DNA of 64,000 bases from Actinoplanes oblitus (GTDB lineage Bacteria; Actinomycetota; Actinomycetes; Mycobacteriales; Micromonosporaceae): NCBI RefSeq assembly GCF_030252345.1, contig NZ_CP126980.1, positions 6,587,501 through 6,651,500 of the forward strand, written 5' to 3'. The stretch's first letter is position 1. Each line of letters opens with the position of its first letter. The position numbers and the translations under genes are program-made. The notes below the pieces were generated by a model. It ran no database searches and was not told where the DNA came from. It worked only from the letters and a program-made list of their open reading frames with translations. This document shows positions 50,871 to 59,902 of this stretch, piece by piece.

Positions 50871-52124
50871 TCACGCCCCGAGCGCCACCAGGGGGTCACC
50901 CGCCGCACCGATCGGCGCGCGGCCGGCGGCGGCCGGGGCGGACCGCCGGGAACCCGCGGCCAGCAGGGCCGCCAGCACCACGAGACAGGCCGCCGCGCCC
51001 GGGACCTGCCGGCCGGCCAGCCCGGCGAGGACCGCCGCGTAGCCCAGCAGCAGCGCCAGCAGCTGCCGCCGGGAACCCTCGGTGCTCAGCGCGAACGCCA
51101 GCAGGGTGGCCACCGCGACCGGCCCCCAGTAGTACTGCAACGTCACCGGGTCGACGAACATCCGCACCAGCAGGGCGGTGGCCGGCGCCGCCGCGTGGAC
51201 GACCCGCTGCCCGCGGCACCGCCAGGCGACCGCCGCGCAGCCACCCGCCACCAGCACCGCCTGCACCAGCCGCAGCGGCCAGCTCACCGCCGCCAGGTCC
51301 GGCAGGATCAGGTGCACCAGGCTGTCCGGATCCACGTTCCACACGTGGCGGAACATCCCGAAGTGCCCGGCAGCCACGAACGGCAGGTACCCCGCCACCC
51401 CGATCAGCCCGGCCGGCACCCCGGTCCGCAGCGCCCGGCGCAGCCCGCCCGACGCCAGCAGGCAGGGGAAACCCAGAATCGCCCAGGGGGCGATGGCGAC
51501 CGAGACACCCAGGAGCGCGGCGGCCGTCCCGGTTCGCCCACGGCTGTGCCAGAGACTTGCGTACGCCCACAGCGCCGGGATCGCGAGCTCGACCGGATGC
51601 CCCCACCACGGCACGGGTACCTCAAGCCAGATCAGGGCGAGATGGCCGGCCGCCACCTCGCGCAGCGCCGCCAGTTGCCAGCCCGCTCCGGGTCGCCCGT
51701 CCGGTCCGGTCCCCTGACGGCCTCCGCCGGGCCGACCGTCCGGTCCGGTCCCCTGACGGCTTGCTCCGGGCCGACCGTTTGCTTCGGTCCCCCGCCGGCC
51801 GGCCGGGCCGAATCGGCGGCACAGCGCCATCGCGCCGAGCACCAGGCCCACGTTCACCGCCACGCGGACCGGCAGGGCCGGCGTGTAGTCGTGGCCGCCG
51901 ATCATCAACACCCGGCTGAGCAGTAACTGCAGCGGCCCGGCCTGGTTCCACCCGGAGTCGTAGACACCGTCGAGATGCCCGTCGAGGATCCGCTGCCCGG
52001 CGGCGGCGAACTCCATCATGTCCAGCGGCTCGGCCGGCAGCAGCACGGCGAACCCGGCGGCGAGCAGCGCCACGGCGACCCAGCGAGCCCGCAGCAACGG
52101 CTCCACCCAGCGAGGGAGAGTCAT
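50871..52124 (-). CDS. Polytopic membrane protein, GT87-like
   Basis: 417 residues with about ten membrane helices. LDMMEFAAAGQRILDGHLDGVYDSGWNQAGPLQLLLSRVL after the first helix has the acidic loop placement seen in membrane glycosyltransferases using polyprenyl-phosphate sugars, but I cannot identify the family firmly. Between helices 2 and 3 is a hydrophilic insertion of 13-residue repeats (GRPGGGRQGTGPD type) encoded by a 39-bp minisatellite. Confidence 0.68.
   Translation of the reverse strand: MTLPRWVEPLLRARWVAVALLAAGFAVLLPAEPLDMMEFAAAGQRILDGHLDGVYDSGWNQAGPLQLLLSRVLMIGGHDYTPALPVRVAVNVGLVLGAMALCRRFGPAGRRGTEANGRPGASRQGTGPDGRPGGGRQGTGPDGRPGAGWQLAALREVAAGHLALIWLEVPVPWWGHPVELAIPALWAYASLWHSRGRTGTAAALLGVSVAIAPWAILGFPCLLASGGLRRALRTGVPAGLIGVAGYLPFVAAGHFGMFRHVWNVDPDSLVHLILPDLAAVSWPLRLVQAVLVAGGCAAVAWRCRGQRVVHAAAPATALLVRMFVDPVTLQYYWGPVAVATLLAFALSTEGSRRQLLALLLGYAAVLAGLAGRQVPGAAACLVVLAALLAAGSRRSAPAAAGRAPIGAAGDPLVALGA
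51690..51790. repeat. 39-bp in-frame minisatellite in the GT87-like gene
   Basis: Units start at 51690, 51729 and 51768 (GGGCCGACCGTCCGGTCCGG type); about 2.6 copies encode the Gly/Arg/Pro-rich cytoplasmic or extracellular loop. Confidence 0.8.
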
Positions 52125-52262
52125 GACCGTCTGATCGGCAGCGGCCCGGCCCAGCCGGTTGCGCTTCCGGGGCCGCTCCGGAGCCGATCAGGTGCGAGGC
52201 CGGGAACACATCCCCAGCCCCCATCGTCGGGGAACTGGGTGAAGAGGGGTGCGTCCTGTTGG

Positions 52263-52511
52263 TCATTCGCGGGCCAGTACAGCACCTTCCTGGATGGCGC
52301 TCGCAAGATCCGACTCGACGGCGACCGTGGTGTGCGACGACGCCGCGTGAAGTTCGATGGATCGCACGACCGCGAGGCCGGCGGCGACACCGCCATCCCA
52401 GACAGTCAGCTCGTCACCGATCCGCAAAGCCTCCCCTTCCAGACGCCCCGTGACGAATAGCCACGGGCGGCTCGAAAGGTGGTGGACTCTCTCCACGATG
52501 AGCCGAGTCAT
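52263..52511 (-). CDS. Putative immunity or accessory protein (EF-Tu domain 2-like barrel)
   Basis: 82 residues from ATG 52511, overlapping the toxin stop (ATGA). The sequence MTRLIVERVHHLSSRPWLFV then TGRLEGEALRIGDELTVWDG resembles the second-domain beta-barrel of translation GTPases standing alone. Small proteins coupled directly behind polymorphic toxins are usually immunity proteins; that role here is inferred from position only. Confidence 0.6.
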   Translation of the reverse strand: MTRLIVERVHHLSSRPWLFVTGRLEGEALRIGDELTVWDGGVAAGLAVVRSIELHAASSHTTVAVESDLASAIQEGAVLARE

Positions 52512-53701
52512 GTCCGGTTCCTCCTCCAAGTCTCGACGAATCGCTCCTCCGCTTGGTAGGCCTCATCCTCCAACGGCCCGGTCATGGTCGTGATCCGGCC
52601 CTCCTCGTGTTGACGGACGTGCACACTCTCATGCCCAAGAGTCCGGACCAGGGTCTCCTCGTCCTGGAACGCCGCAGGGCCCAACTGGACCCCGAGCGAG
52701 TCGGTCCTGGCCACCGCACCCTGAAAGTCGAGGTAGGCGACGTCGTCGGCGCTCTCGACGACCTCGACCGGAACTCCCCGGAAATCGACGCCCGCGAGTT
52801 CGCCGTAGGTTTGCACGGTCTCCGCCGTTCGCGGCAACCCGACGCCCTGATCGAGAACCTCACGATTCGACAAGGCGCCGGAACGCGAGTACAGGCCAGT
52901 GCCACGCCGCGGTGCCGGATTCGCCGGATCGGCTCGGCTCAACCGACCGAGCAACTGCTTGAGACGGTCCAGAATGCCGGCGAGTTCGGCGAGCCTGCCG
53001 TTCAGGCGGCGCAAGCTGTTCAGCAGGGCCCGGATGAAGCGCTGGATCCGGTTGGCCCAGGTGGCGACCAGGGCAGCGACCTGCCCGGCTACCACCGGGG
53101 TGGCCAGACCAAGCGTGACGCCTTCCTCAGCCAGCCACTGCGGCAACCGAACCGCAAGCGTCGCCACGAACTGCGCGATCAGGTCACGAACGATCTCGCG
53201 GACCATTCCCACCAGGAGGCCGGCGCCTTCGACCGCGTACGAGATCGCGTTCGTCGCGGTTGCGATGCCCTCGATCGCAGCGAGGTGCTCGGCGGCATGA
53301 GCGCGGTAGGCGTCACCGGACGCGCCATCCCAGCCGGCGACCTGTGTCCGGATCGCTGCCGCGTACTGCTGATGGGTCTGCGTCGCAGCGGCTGAGACGT
53401 TACGCCAAGTCGCCGCGTGCGCGGCGATCTCACCGGGCCTGCCGGCCAGCCAGTCGAGCGCGTCTTTCAGCGGCTGGACATGCTCCATCAGCCAGCCGAC
53501 ACCCCAGGCGAACAGCGAGCCGAACGGATCGACCGCCACCGCCAGAGCGTCGAGACTCCCGCCGACACCGCCCAGAGCGGCATCGACCCAACTGTTGCTC
53601 TGAATGCCATCGCTGATCTGCCGGACATCCTCGGCCAGCCCCAGGCCGGTGGACCAGGTGGTCGTGCTTTGCGCCGGCGCGACCAGCGGATCGTGGCTCA
53701 C
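52508..53701 (-). CDS. Polymorphic toxin with WXG100/LXG-like N-terminus and HESVH zincin C-terminus
   Basis: 397 residues from the GTG at 53701, which shares one base with the previous stop. Residues 60-150 are helical with WLAGRPGEIAAHAATWRNVSAAA and WDGASGDAYRAHAAEHLAAIEGIA, typical of type VII-exported WXG100-like pre-toxins. A hydrophobic helical stretch follows (150-240), then a linker, then a C-terminal domain with LVRTLGHESVHVRQHEEG (H357-H361, HExxH) and downstream acidic residues, suggesting a zinc protease. There is no classical signal peptide. The target is unknown. Confidence 0.78.
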   Translation of the reverse strand: MSHDPLVAPAQSTTTWSTGLGLAEDVRQISDGIQSNSWVDAALGGVGGSLDALAVAVDPFGSLFAWGVGWLMEHVQPLKDALDWLAGRPGEIAAHAATWRNVSAAATQTHQQYAAAIRTQVAGWDGASGDAYRAHAAEHLAAIEGIATATNAISYAVEGAGLLVGMVREIVRDLIAQFVATLAVRLPQWLAEEGVTLGLATPVVAGQVAALVATWANRIQRFIRALLNSLRRLNGRLAELAGILDRLKQLLGRLSRADPANPAPRRGTGLYSRSGALSNREVLDQGVGLPRTAETVQTYGELAGVDFRGVPVEVVESADDVAYLDFQGAVARTDSLGVQLGPAAFQDEETLVRTLGHESVHVRQHEEGRITTMTGPLEDEAYQAEERFVETWRRNRT

Positions 53702-54024
53702 TACGGCGACCCGGGACCACGGGCCGATTCGGTCAAATGCCGGGCGCTCTCGAAATCAGCATTCTCGATGACCTCTGCGGCCGCGCGAAGCTTGAAGGCC
53801 GTCTCGGACAGCGCGTCCACCGCGCCGTTCAACACCTCGACCGCGCCACCGAACAAAGGACTCAACAGGCCGGGGAGGAATCGACACACCTCCCCGTACG
53901 CCTGGCTGTCCATGGTGACCTCACGCACCGTGGATCTGGCCAGCTCCAGCTGCCCGGCAGCCTCGCTGACCGCGGCAGCGTGCTGCCGGACCGCCTCGGC
54001 CGGGAACCGCATCCCGGCGGTCAT
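53701..54024 (-). CDS. EspC/WXG100-like small helical protein
   Basis: 107 residues, two predicted helices. MRFPAEAVRQHAAAVSEAAGQLELARSTV and LNGAVDALSETAFKLRAAAEVIENAD resemble the EspC/DUF2580 family of type VII substrates and chaperones. Its start overlaps the YbaB-like stop and its stop touches the toxin start, so it likely helps export or fold the toxin. Confidence 0.72.
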   Translation of the reverse strand: MTAGMRFPAEAVRQHAAAVSEAAGQLELARSTVREVTMDSQAYGEVCRFLPGLLSPLFGGAVEVLNGAVDALSETAFKLRAAAEVIENADFESARHLTESARGPGSP

Positions 54025-54272
54025 CGGTCTTCCCGCCTGCCCGAGGACGGGAAACGGGAGCCGAACGAGCCGATCACCGCCCGGCCGGTCTCACTGTCCG
54101 ACCCGACCGTGACCCGCACCGCCTCGTCACAACCGGTCGCCGATCCGGTCGACGTCGCCACCCGCCGAGCCAGGTCAACACTGCGCTCGGCCTGAACGTT
54201 CACTTGCGAAACCCACGAATCCAGCCACTGCTCCGCAGCACCGAGATCACTCACCAGGCGGCCCGCTTTCAT
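54021..54272 (-). CDS. YbaB/EbfC-like small protein
   Basis: 83 residues from ATG 54272 (MKAGRLVSDLGAAEQWLDSW). A long helix is followed by a short strand region (DEAVRVTVGSDSETGRAVIG), like YbaB-family proteins found at the head of actinobacterial type VII toxin operons, but truncated at the C-terminus. First gene of the four-gene toxin cluster. Confidence 0.6.
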   Translation of the reverse strand: MKAGRLVSDLGAAEQWLDSWVSQVNVQAERSVDLARRVATSTGSATGCDEAVRVTVGSDSETGRAVIGSFGSRFPSSGRREDR

Positions 54273-54338
54273 CGATGTCCATCGACACCCTAGCGGCCAC
54301 CGGCCCGTCAATAAAGGAATCGCGCCGCCACCGGGTCC

Positions 54339-54560
54339 GCCCTCCGGCTCGTCGACGAGCAGGGTGGGCTGGGGGCCCGTTCAACGCGATGTTGCTGCAG
54401 CCCGCGCCGGGTGGCGCCCTGCAGGAGCTGGGCAGCGCGGTGCGCTGACCACCCGGGCCCGGGAGGCGGAAGGTGAACTGGTCGCACCCGGTGCACAAGG
54501 GCATCGGCCCGGAAGGGCTGACCAGGGAGCTGGAGCTGGCCGTGATCATCGGCGGGTCCG
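54339..54560 (+). pseudogene. Decayed carboxymuconolactone decarboxylase (CMD)-family gene
   Basis: Plus-strand frames read ALRLVDEQGGL, then after a frameshift GPFNAMLLQPAPGGALQELG and SAVR with a stop, then LTTRAREAE and WSHPVHKGIGPEGLTRELE in other frames. GPFNAML...ALQELGSAVR is a hallmark of CMD/AhpD-like proteins. At least three frame breaks show the gene is dead. No intact gene lies between the toxin cluster and the DivIVA-like gene. Confidence 0.5.
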
Positions 54561-54683
54561 GGGACTGGTTGGGGCCGGCGGAGGCCGGTGCCACATCGCC
54601 GGGTTCACCGTGCTCAGCCAGGTGGACGGGATCGGGGAGATCCGCCGGCGGTTCGTGCGACCAGGGCGTACCGGAAAAGCGCA

Positions 54684-54715
54684 ACGGTCCGGACCAGCGG
54701 CGGTCCGGACCGTTG
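54684..54715 (-). terminator. Terminator of the DivIVA-like gene
   Basis: AACGGTCCGGACC and GGTCCGGACCGTT, a perfect 13-bp stem with a 6-nt loop, 9 bases past the stop codon. GTACCGGAAAA lies just beside it. Confidence 0.85.
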
Positions 54716-54724
54716 TGAGGCGAG

Positions 54725-55381
54725 TCAGTCCTCGTCGTCGGCCTCGGCGTGGCCGTGCCGGGGGGCGGCCTCGATCTCCTCGGCGATCGGCTCCTCGTCG
54801 ATCACCTCGGCGGTGACCTGCGGCGCGTCGGCCCAGAGGGCGCGCAGCTGGCCCTGCATGAACTGGGTGAGCCGGCCCCGGTACTCGCGGTCGAAGTTCT
54901 CCAGCGCCTCGATCTGCTGCTGGAGCGCCTCGCGCTTGGCGCCCAGGCTGCCCACCACGTCGTCGTAACGCTGCTGGGCCTGCAGCTTCAGCTGCTCGGC
55001 GCCGTGCAGCGCGTCGGCGCCGATGGTCTCGGCCCGCTGCCGGGCGTCGGCCACGATCTTGTCGGCGGCGCGGCGGGCCTCCTCCGCCCGGGCCTGCGCC
55101 TCGCGGGCCATCTGCTCCGCCGCGGCACGCGCCTCGGTGAGCACCCGGTCGGCCTCCTGGCGCACGTTGCTGGCGTGTGCCTGGGCGTCGCGGGCGATCT
55201 GCTCGGCGGCCGCCAGCGCGTCGGTGCGGATCTTGTCCGCGTGGTGCTGAGCGCTCGCGACGTGCTCCTCCGCGGTGCGCTGGGCCAGCGCCAGCACCTG
55301 CAGTGCCTGGTTGGGCAGTCCGGGGTTGGGTGCGATCACCTTGTGCTCCGAGGTCTCACCATCGGTCCCATTGAGCAGCAC
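54725..55381 (-). CDS. DivIVA-like coiled-coil protein lacking the N-terminal membrane-binding domain
   Basis: 218 residues, almost wholly coiled coil between residues 25 and 185, with Ala/Gln/Glu-rich heptads built of near-repeats (AAEQIARDAQAHA, AAEQMAREAQARA). The segment YDDVVGSLGAKREALQQQIEALENFDREYRGRL resembles the C-terminal part of actinobacterial DivIVA/Wag31 proteins. The usual DivIVA N-terminal domain is absent; the start region is Gly/Asn/Pro-rich. It may interact with the polar-growth machinery. The acidic tail ends DED. Confidence 0.75.
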   Translation of the reverse strand: MLLNGTDGETSEHKVIAPNPGLPNQALQVLALAQRTAEEHVASAQHHADKIRTDALAAAEQIARDAQAHASNVRQEADRVLTEARAAAEQMAREAQARAEEARRAADKIVADARQRAETIGADALHGAEQLKLQAQQRYDDVVGSLGAKREALQQQIEALENFDREYRGRLTQFMQGQLRALWADAPQVTAEVIDEEPIAEEIEAAPRHGHAEADDED

Positions 55382-55531
55382 TTCGACACGTTCCTTATCT
55401 GATTGTCGGTGTTCCCACGGACCGGTCCCGCTGCGGCCGCCGAGGGGTCGTCAGCCATGATCGGCGGGATGCTACCAAGGTTGGCGAGGCTCGGAGAAGA
55501 CCCCGCGGACGGGGATTTGCCTGGTTGATGG

Positions 55532-55565
55532 CTTATGAGGGTTTTCTGGCCATTAGTCTCATAAG
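55532..55565. promoter_or_regulatory. Inverted repeat upstream of the LamG gene
   Basis: CTTATGAG and CTCATAAG, perfect 8-bp arms 18 nt apart in an AT-richer stretch, 30 bp before the LamG start; a plausible operator in the divergent promoter region. Confidence 0.5.
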
Positions 55566-55596
55566 GATTCCGTCCCGAAACCCCTCAAGGACCGCC

Positions 55597-56304
55597 ATGC
55601 GACGTCGTTTCGCGCTGCTCAGCCTCCTGACCACGGCATCTCTGCTGACCGTCGCACCGATGCCGGCCCGCGCCGCGTACCCTTCCGACCTCGCCTCCTG
55701 GGCGATGGACGAGTCACCCGGCGCCCATTGGATGTCCGACAGCAGCGGAAACGGACTTGACGGGCAGATCGGCGGCGAGGTCGGCACCGGCCTGACGCTG
55801 AACGGCGCGACCGGCTACCGCTTCGACCGACTGCAGCCGGACACTCCGCCGGCGCACCCGGGCCACCTGGTCGTGGTTCCGGACGCTTCGGCGCTCAATC
55901 CCGGCGACCGGGACTACGCGGTGACGCTGCGGCTGCGCACCGTCAACCACTTCGGCAACATCATCCAGAAGGGCCAGGCCACCACCGGCGGCGGCAGCTT
56001 CAAGCTGGAGATCCCGAACGGGCGGGTGACCTGCTCGTTCCGCGGCGACCGGGGCATGCTGAAGGCGATCGCGCCGTCCGCCATCAACGACGGCGCCTGG
56101 CACGTGGTGACCTGCGTGCGGGTCAGCACCGGGGTGGCGCTGGCGATCGACGGGCGACGGGTGGCCGGGCGGCAGGGGTGGACCGGCACGATCCGCAACA
56201 ACTGGCCGTTGACGATCGGCGGGAAGCTGGACTGCGACCAGCGGACGGTCGGGTGCGACTACTTCGCCGGCGACCTGGACTACGCGAAGATCCAAACCGC
56301 TTAG
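55597..56304 (+). CDS. Secreted LamG/concanavalin-like protein
   Basis: 235 residues from ATG 55597 (CAAGGA upstream). Signal peptide of about 27 residues ending PARAAY. The rest is a LamG-like jelly roll: SWAMDESPGAHWMSDSSGNGLDGQIGG at the start, TLRLRTVNHFGNIIQKGQ in the core and WPLTIGGKLDCDQRTVGCDYFAGDLDYAKI at the end, with a probable disulfide near the C-terminus. No catalytic domain. It probably binds a carbohydrate outside the cell; its position beside the arabinose genes is suggestive only. Confidence 0.82.
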   Translation: MRRRFALLSLLTTASLLTVAPMPARAAYPSDLASWAMDESPGAHWMSDSSGNGLDGQIGGEVGTGLTLNGATGYRFDRLQPDTPPAHPGHLVVVPDASALNPGDRDYAVTLRLRTVNHFGNIIQKGQATTGGGSFKLEIPNGRVTCSFRGDRGMLKAIAPSAINDGAWHVVTCVRVSTGVALAIDGRRVAGRQGWTGTIRNNWPLTIGGKLDCDQRTVGCDYFAGDLDYAKIQTA

Positions 56305-56336
56305 ACCCGATCTTTCGTACGCCCTGAGCACCCGCC

Positions 56337-56372
56337 CGCGAGGCCGGGCCGGAACCCCGGACCGGCCTCGCG
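56337..56372. terminator. Terminator between convergent LamG and araA genes
   Basis: CGCGAGGCCGG and CCGGCCTCGCG, a perfect 11-bp stem, with a further GCCGG/CCGG pairing in its 14-nt loop. Confidence 0.82.
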
Positions 56373-56382
56373 TCGTACCAGG

Positions 56383-57867
56383 TCAGCGGCCGAAGCCGCG
56401 CGCCAGCCGGTGGTACGCCTGGTTCCAGCGCACCTCCTTGGTGAACTGCCGGGTCGTCGTGTTCTCGTCGATCAGCAGCAGCTCGGTGCCCACCATGTCG
56501 GCCAGGTCGGCCAGCTCCTCCGCGCCGACCGCGGCGGAGAGCACGGTGTGGTGCGGTCCGCCGGCGGTCAGCCAGCACTCGGCCGACGTGGACAGCGACG
56601 GGGCCGGCTTCCAGACCGCCCGGGCGACCGGCAGCTTCGGCAGCGGCGCTGTCGGCGGGACCACCTCGACCTCGTTGGCGACCAGGCGGAACCGCTCACC
56701 CAGATCGGCCAGGCCGAGCACTATCGCCTTGCCCGGCTTCGCGTCGAAGACCAGGCGGACCGGGTCCTCGCGGCCGCCGATGCCGAGCGGGTGGATCTCC
56801 AGCTTCGGCTTGTCGGCCGCGATCGAGGGGCAGACCTCCAGCATGTGGGCGCCGAGGATGACCTCGTTGCCCGGCGTGAGGTCGTAGGTGTAGTCCTCCA
56901 TGAACGAGGTGGCGCCGCCCGGGACCATCGCCTTGAGCGTGTGCACCAGCACCGAGGTCTTCCAGTCGCCCTCGCCGCCGAAGCCGTAGCCGTCGGCCAT
57001 CAGGCGCTGCACGGCCAGGCCGGGAAGCTGCCGGAGCCCGCCGAGGTCCTCGAAGTTGCTGGTGAACGCCTTGAAGCCGCCCTCGGTGAGGAACTGCCGC
57101 AGCCCGAGCTCGATCTTCGCCCCGTAGCGGAGCGACTCCTTCCGGTCCGCCTTCAGCTCTTCCGAGATCTCGTAGGTGTCCGCGTATTCGGACACCAGCT
57201 TGTCGATCTCCGCATCGCCGACCTGGTCGACCACCGCGACCAGGTCGTTGACGCCGTAGGTGTTGACCGAGACGCCGAACTTGAGCTGCGCCTCGACCTT
57301 GTCCCCCTCGGTCACCGCGACGTCGCGCATGTTGTCGCCGAACCGGGCCAGCTTCAGGTTGCGCATCGCGGAGTAGCCGCGCGCCGCCCGCACCCAGGTC
57401 GCGATCCGGGCGACCACCGCCGGGTTGCTGACGTGCCCGGCCACCGTCTTGCGCGGTACGCCGAGCCGGCTCTCGATGAACCCGAACTCCCGGTCGCCGT
57501 GCGCGGCCTGGTTCAGGTTCATGAAATCCATGTCGATCTCGGACCAGGGCAGCGCCACGTTGTGCTGGGTGTGCAGGTGCAGCAGCGGGGCGCGCAGCGC
57601 GTCCAGGCCGGCGATCCACATCTTGGCCGGCGAGAACGTGTGCATCCAGGTGATCACGCCGAGCACGCCGGGCGTCGACGAGGCCCGGCGGCAGACGTCC
57701 AGGATCTGCTCGGCGCTGGTCAGCACGGGCTGCCAGACGACGTCGGCGTCGAGGTTGCGGTCCAGCTGTGACGCGATCTCCCGGGACTGCGAGGCGACCT
57801 GCTCCAGGGTCTCCGGCCCGTAGAGTCCCTGACTGCCGGTCAGGAACCAGATTTCCCCGTTGCTCAT
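56383..57867 (-). CDS. araA: L-arabinose isomerase
   Basis: 494 residues from ATG 57867, which overlaps the permease stop (ATGA); GGAGGG upstream. It matches AraA throughout: [58 protein letters not shown] (catalytic glutamate) and [11 protein letters not shown]. It converts L-arabinose to L-ribulose in the cytoplasm. Last gene of the ytfQRT-yjfF-araA operon; araB and araD are not in the window. Confidence 0.97.
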   Translation of the reverse strand: MSNGEIWFLTGSQGLYGPETLEQVASQSREIASQLDRNLDADVVWQPVLTSAEQILDVCRRASSTPGVLGVITWMHTFSPAKMWIAGLDALRAPLLHLHTQHNVALPWSEIDMDFMNLNQAAHGDREFGFIESRLGVPRKTVAGHVSNPAVVARIATWVRAARGYSAMRNLKLARFGDNMRDVAVTEGDKVEAQLKFGVSVNTYGVNDLVAVVDQVGDAEIDKLVSEYADTYEISEELKADRKESLRYGAKIELGLRQFLTEGGFKAFTSNFEDLGGLRQLPGLAVQRLMADGYGFGGEGDWKTSVLVHTLKAMVPGGATSFMEDYTYDLTPGNEVILGAHMLEVCPSIAADKPKLEIHPLGIGGREDPVRLVFDAKPGKAIVLGLADLGERFRLVANEVEVVPPTAPLPKLPVARAVWKPAPSLSTSAECWLTAGGPHHTVLSAAVGAEELADLADMVGTELLLIDENTTTRQFTKEVRWNQAYHRLARGFGR

Positions 57868-58886
57868 CGAGCCCTCCGTGTAACCAGTCGCTGCAGAACA
57901 ATGAAGCCGAAGAGCAGGATGCCGACCACGATCCGGGTCCAGGCCGAGTTCAGGTTGCCCTGGAAGTTGATGATGGTCGAGATCAGGCCGAAGACCATCA
58001 CGCCGAGCAGGGTGCCGAAGACGTAACCGGAACCGCCGGTCAGCAGCACCCCGCCGATGACGCAGGCGGCGATCGCGTCCAGCTCGGTGCCGGCGCCCTG
58101 CAGCGCGTGGCCCGAGGTGGAGTTGATCGTGTACAGCAGACCACCGAGCGCCGCGCAGAAGCCGCTGATCGTGTAGACCAGGACCCGGGTGCGGGCCACC
58201 GGCAGGCCCATCAGCAGCGCCGAGTCGGCGCTGCCGCCGATCGCGTAGACGTTGCGGCCGAACCGGGTCCAGGCCAGCACGCCGGCCGCGATCAGCACCG
58301 ACACCAGCGCCACGACGGCGATCGGGGTGGTCTTGACCCCCTCGGCGAGCGGGATCCGCATGTCGGACAGCGTCCGCCACAGTTCGTCGCGGATCGGGAT
58401 GGACTCCTGGTTGATGAACAGCGCCAGGCCCCGGGCCAGGAACAGCCCGGCCAGCGTGGCGATGAACGGCTCCACCTTGAAGTAGTGGATCACCGCGCCC
58501 ATGCCGGCGCCGAGCAGCGCGCCGAGCACCAGCACCAGCGGCAGGACCACCAGCGGCGGCCAGCCGCCCTGCAACAGTGTCGCGGTGAGCGTGGTGGTGA
58601 GCGAGATGACCGCCCCGACCGACAGGTCGATGCCGCCGGTGAGGATCACGAAGGTCATCCCCACCGCGACGACCAGCAGCACCGCGTTGTCGCGGAACAG
58701 GTTGACCACCACGCTGGGCTCGTCGAAGTGCGCCAGGTTCGCCACCCCGCCGAGGTACATGGCGACCAGCAGGATCAGCGTCGCGAGGATCGGGATGTAC
58801 TTGGTGTTCGGCCGGTAGACGCGGCGGCGCGGGTTGACCGGCGCGTTCTGCGCGACCTCCGGCGACACGTCGATGGTGGTTTTCAT
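57864..58886 (-). CDS. yjfF: Sugar ABC transporter permease, second membrane subunit (YjfF/RbsC type)
   Basis: 340 residues with about eight membrane helices. The ribose-class permease motifs [21 protein letters not shown] and [21 protein letters not shown] are present. It overlaps ytfT by 4 bp. Paired with the second permease it forms a heterodimeric channel as in the galactofuranose/arabinose-type transporter. The gene symbol follows the E. coli system by order and family. Confidence 0.9.
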   Translation of the reverse strand: MKTTIDVSPEVAQNAPVNPRRRVYRPNTKYIPILATLILLVAMYLGGVANLAHFDEPSVVVNLFRDNAVLLVVAVGMTFVILTGGIDLSVGAVISLTTTLTATLLQGGWPPLVVLPLVLVLGALLGAGMGAVIHYFKVEPFIATLAGLFLARGLALFINQESIPIRDELWRTLSDMRIPLAEGVKTTPIAVVALVSVLIAAGVLAWTRFGRNVYAIGGSADSALLMGLPVARTRVLVYTISGFCAALGGLLYTINSTSGHALQGAGTELDAIAACVIGGVLLTGGSGYVFGTLLGVMVFGLISTIINFQGNLNSAWTRIVVGILLFGFIVLQRLVTRRAR

Positions 58887-59902
58887 GCGGGAACCTCGGC
58901 TCGCACGGCGGGACGCGACTTGAATCGCCCGAACACCTTCTCGCGGAAGACAGGCGACTGGGACAGGCAGAGCGCGACCACGATGACCGCCTTGAACAGC
59001 AGTGTCGCCTTGGCCGGCACGCCGATGCCGACCACGGTGACCGTCAGGGTCTGGATCAGGATCGCGCCGATCACCGTGCCGATGATGGAGAACCGGCCGC
59101 CGATCAACGCGGTGCCCCCGATCACCACGGCCAGGATGGCGTCCAGCTCGATCAGGTTGCCGGCGTGGATGCTGTCGGCGCTCTTGATGTCCGCGGAGAC
59201 GATCAGGCCGGCCAGCCCGGCGAAGGCGCCGGACACGATGTACACCATGACGGTGATCCGCCGGGCCCGGATGCCGGCCAGGCGGCTGGCGCTCGGGCTG
59301 CCACCGACCGACTCCAGCAGCAGGCCCAGCGCGGTCCGCCGGGTCAGCACCGTGGTCAGCGCGACCGCTGCCATGGCGATCAGGAAGGCCACCGGGAGGG
59401 TGAGGAAGAAGCCGGTGGCGATGGTCGCGTACGGGCTGGACTGCACGTTGATGATCTGCCCGTCGGTGATCAGCTGGGCCAGACCGCGGCCGGCCACCAT
59501 GAGGATCAGCGTGGCGATGATCGGCTGGATGCCGACGACCGCCACCAGCGCGCCGTTCCAGAGGCCGAGCAGGGCCGAGACGGCGATCGCGACGAGCACG
59601 ATGAGCAGCACCGCGCCGATCGCGTTCTGGTCGCTCAGGTCCTTGATCAGCAGACAGGCCACCGCACCGGAGATCGCCATCACCGAGCCGACCGACAGGT
59701 CGATGCCGCCGGTCGAGATGACCAGCGTCATGCCGAGCGCGACAAGCATCAGCGGGGCGCTGCCCCGGATGATGTCGATCAGCGTCCCGAACAGGTGCCC
59801 GTCGTGGATGGTGAGGAACTGGTGTGACGTGAACACGTTGACGATCAGCATCGCCACCAGGATGGCGATCGGCCAGAACAGCCGGTTCTTCAGGATGGTC
59901 AT
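58883..59902 (-). CDS. ytfT: Sugar ABC transporter permease (YtfT/RbsC type)
   Basis: 339 residues from ATG 59902, overlapping the ATPase stop (ATGA). Motifs [23 protein letters not shown] and [19 protein letters not shown]. About eight helices. The operon order binding protein, double ATPase, permease, permease is that of ytfQRT-yjfF. Confidence 0.9.
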   Translation of the reverse strand: MTILKNRLFWPIAILVAMLIVNVFTSHQFLTIHDGHLFGTLIDIIRGSAPLMLVALGMTLVISTGGIDLSVGSVMAISGAVACLLIKDLSDQNAIGAVLLIVLVAIAVSALLGLWNGALVAVVGIQPIIATLILMVAGRGLAQLITDGQIINVQSSPYATIATGFFLTLPVAFLIAMAAVALTTVLTRRTALGLLLESVGGSPSASRLAGIRARRITVMVYIVSGAFAGLAGLIVSADIKSADSIHAGNLIELDAILAVVIGGTALIGGRFSIIGTVIGAILIQTLTVTVVGIGVPAKATLLFKAVIVVALCLSQSPVFREKVFGRFKSRPAVRAEVPA

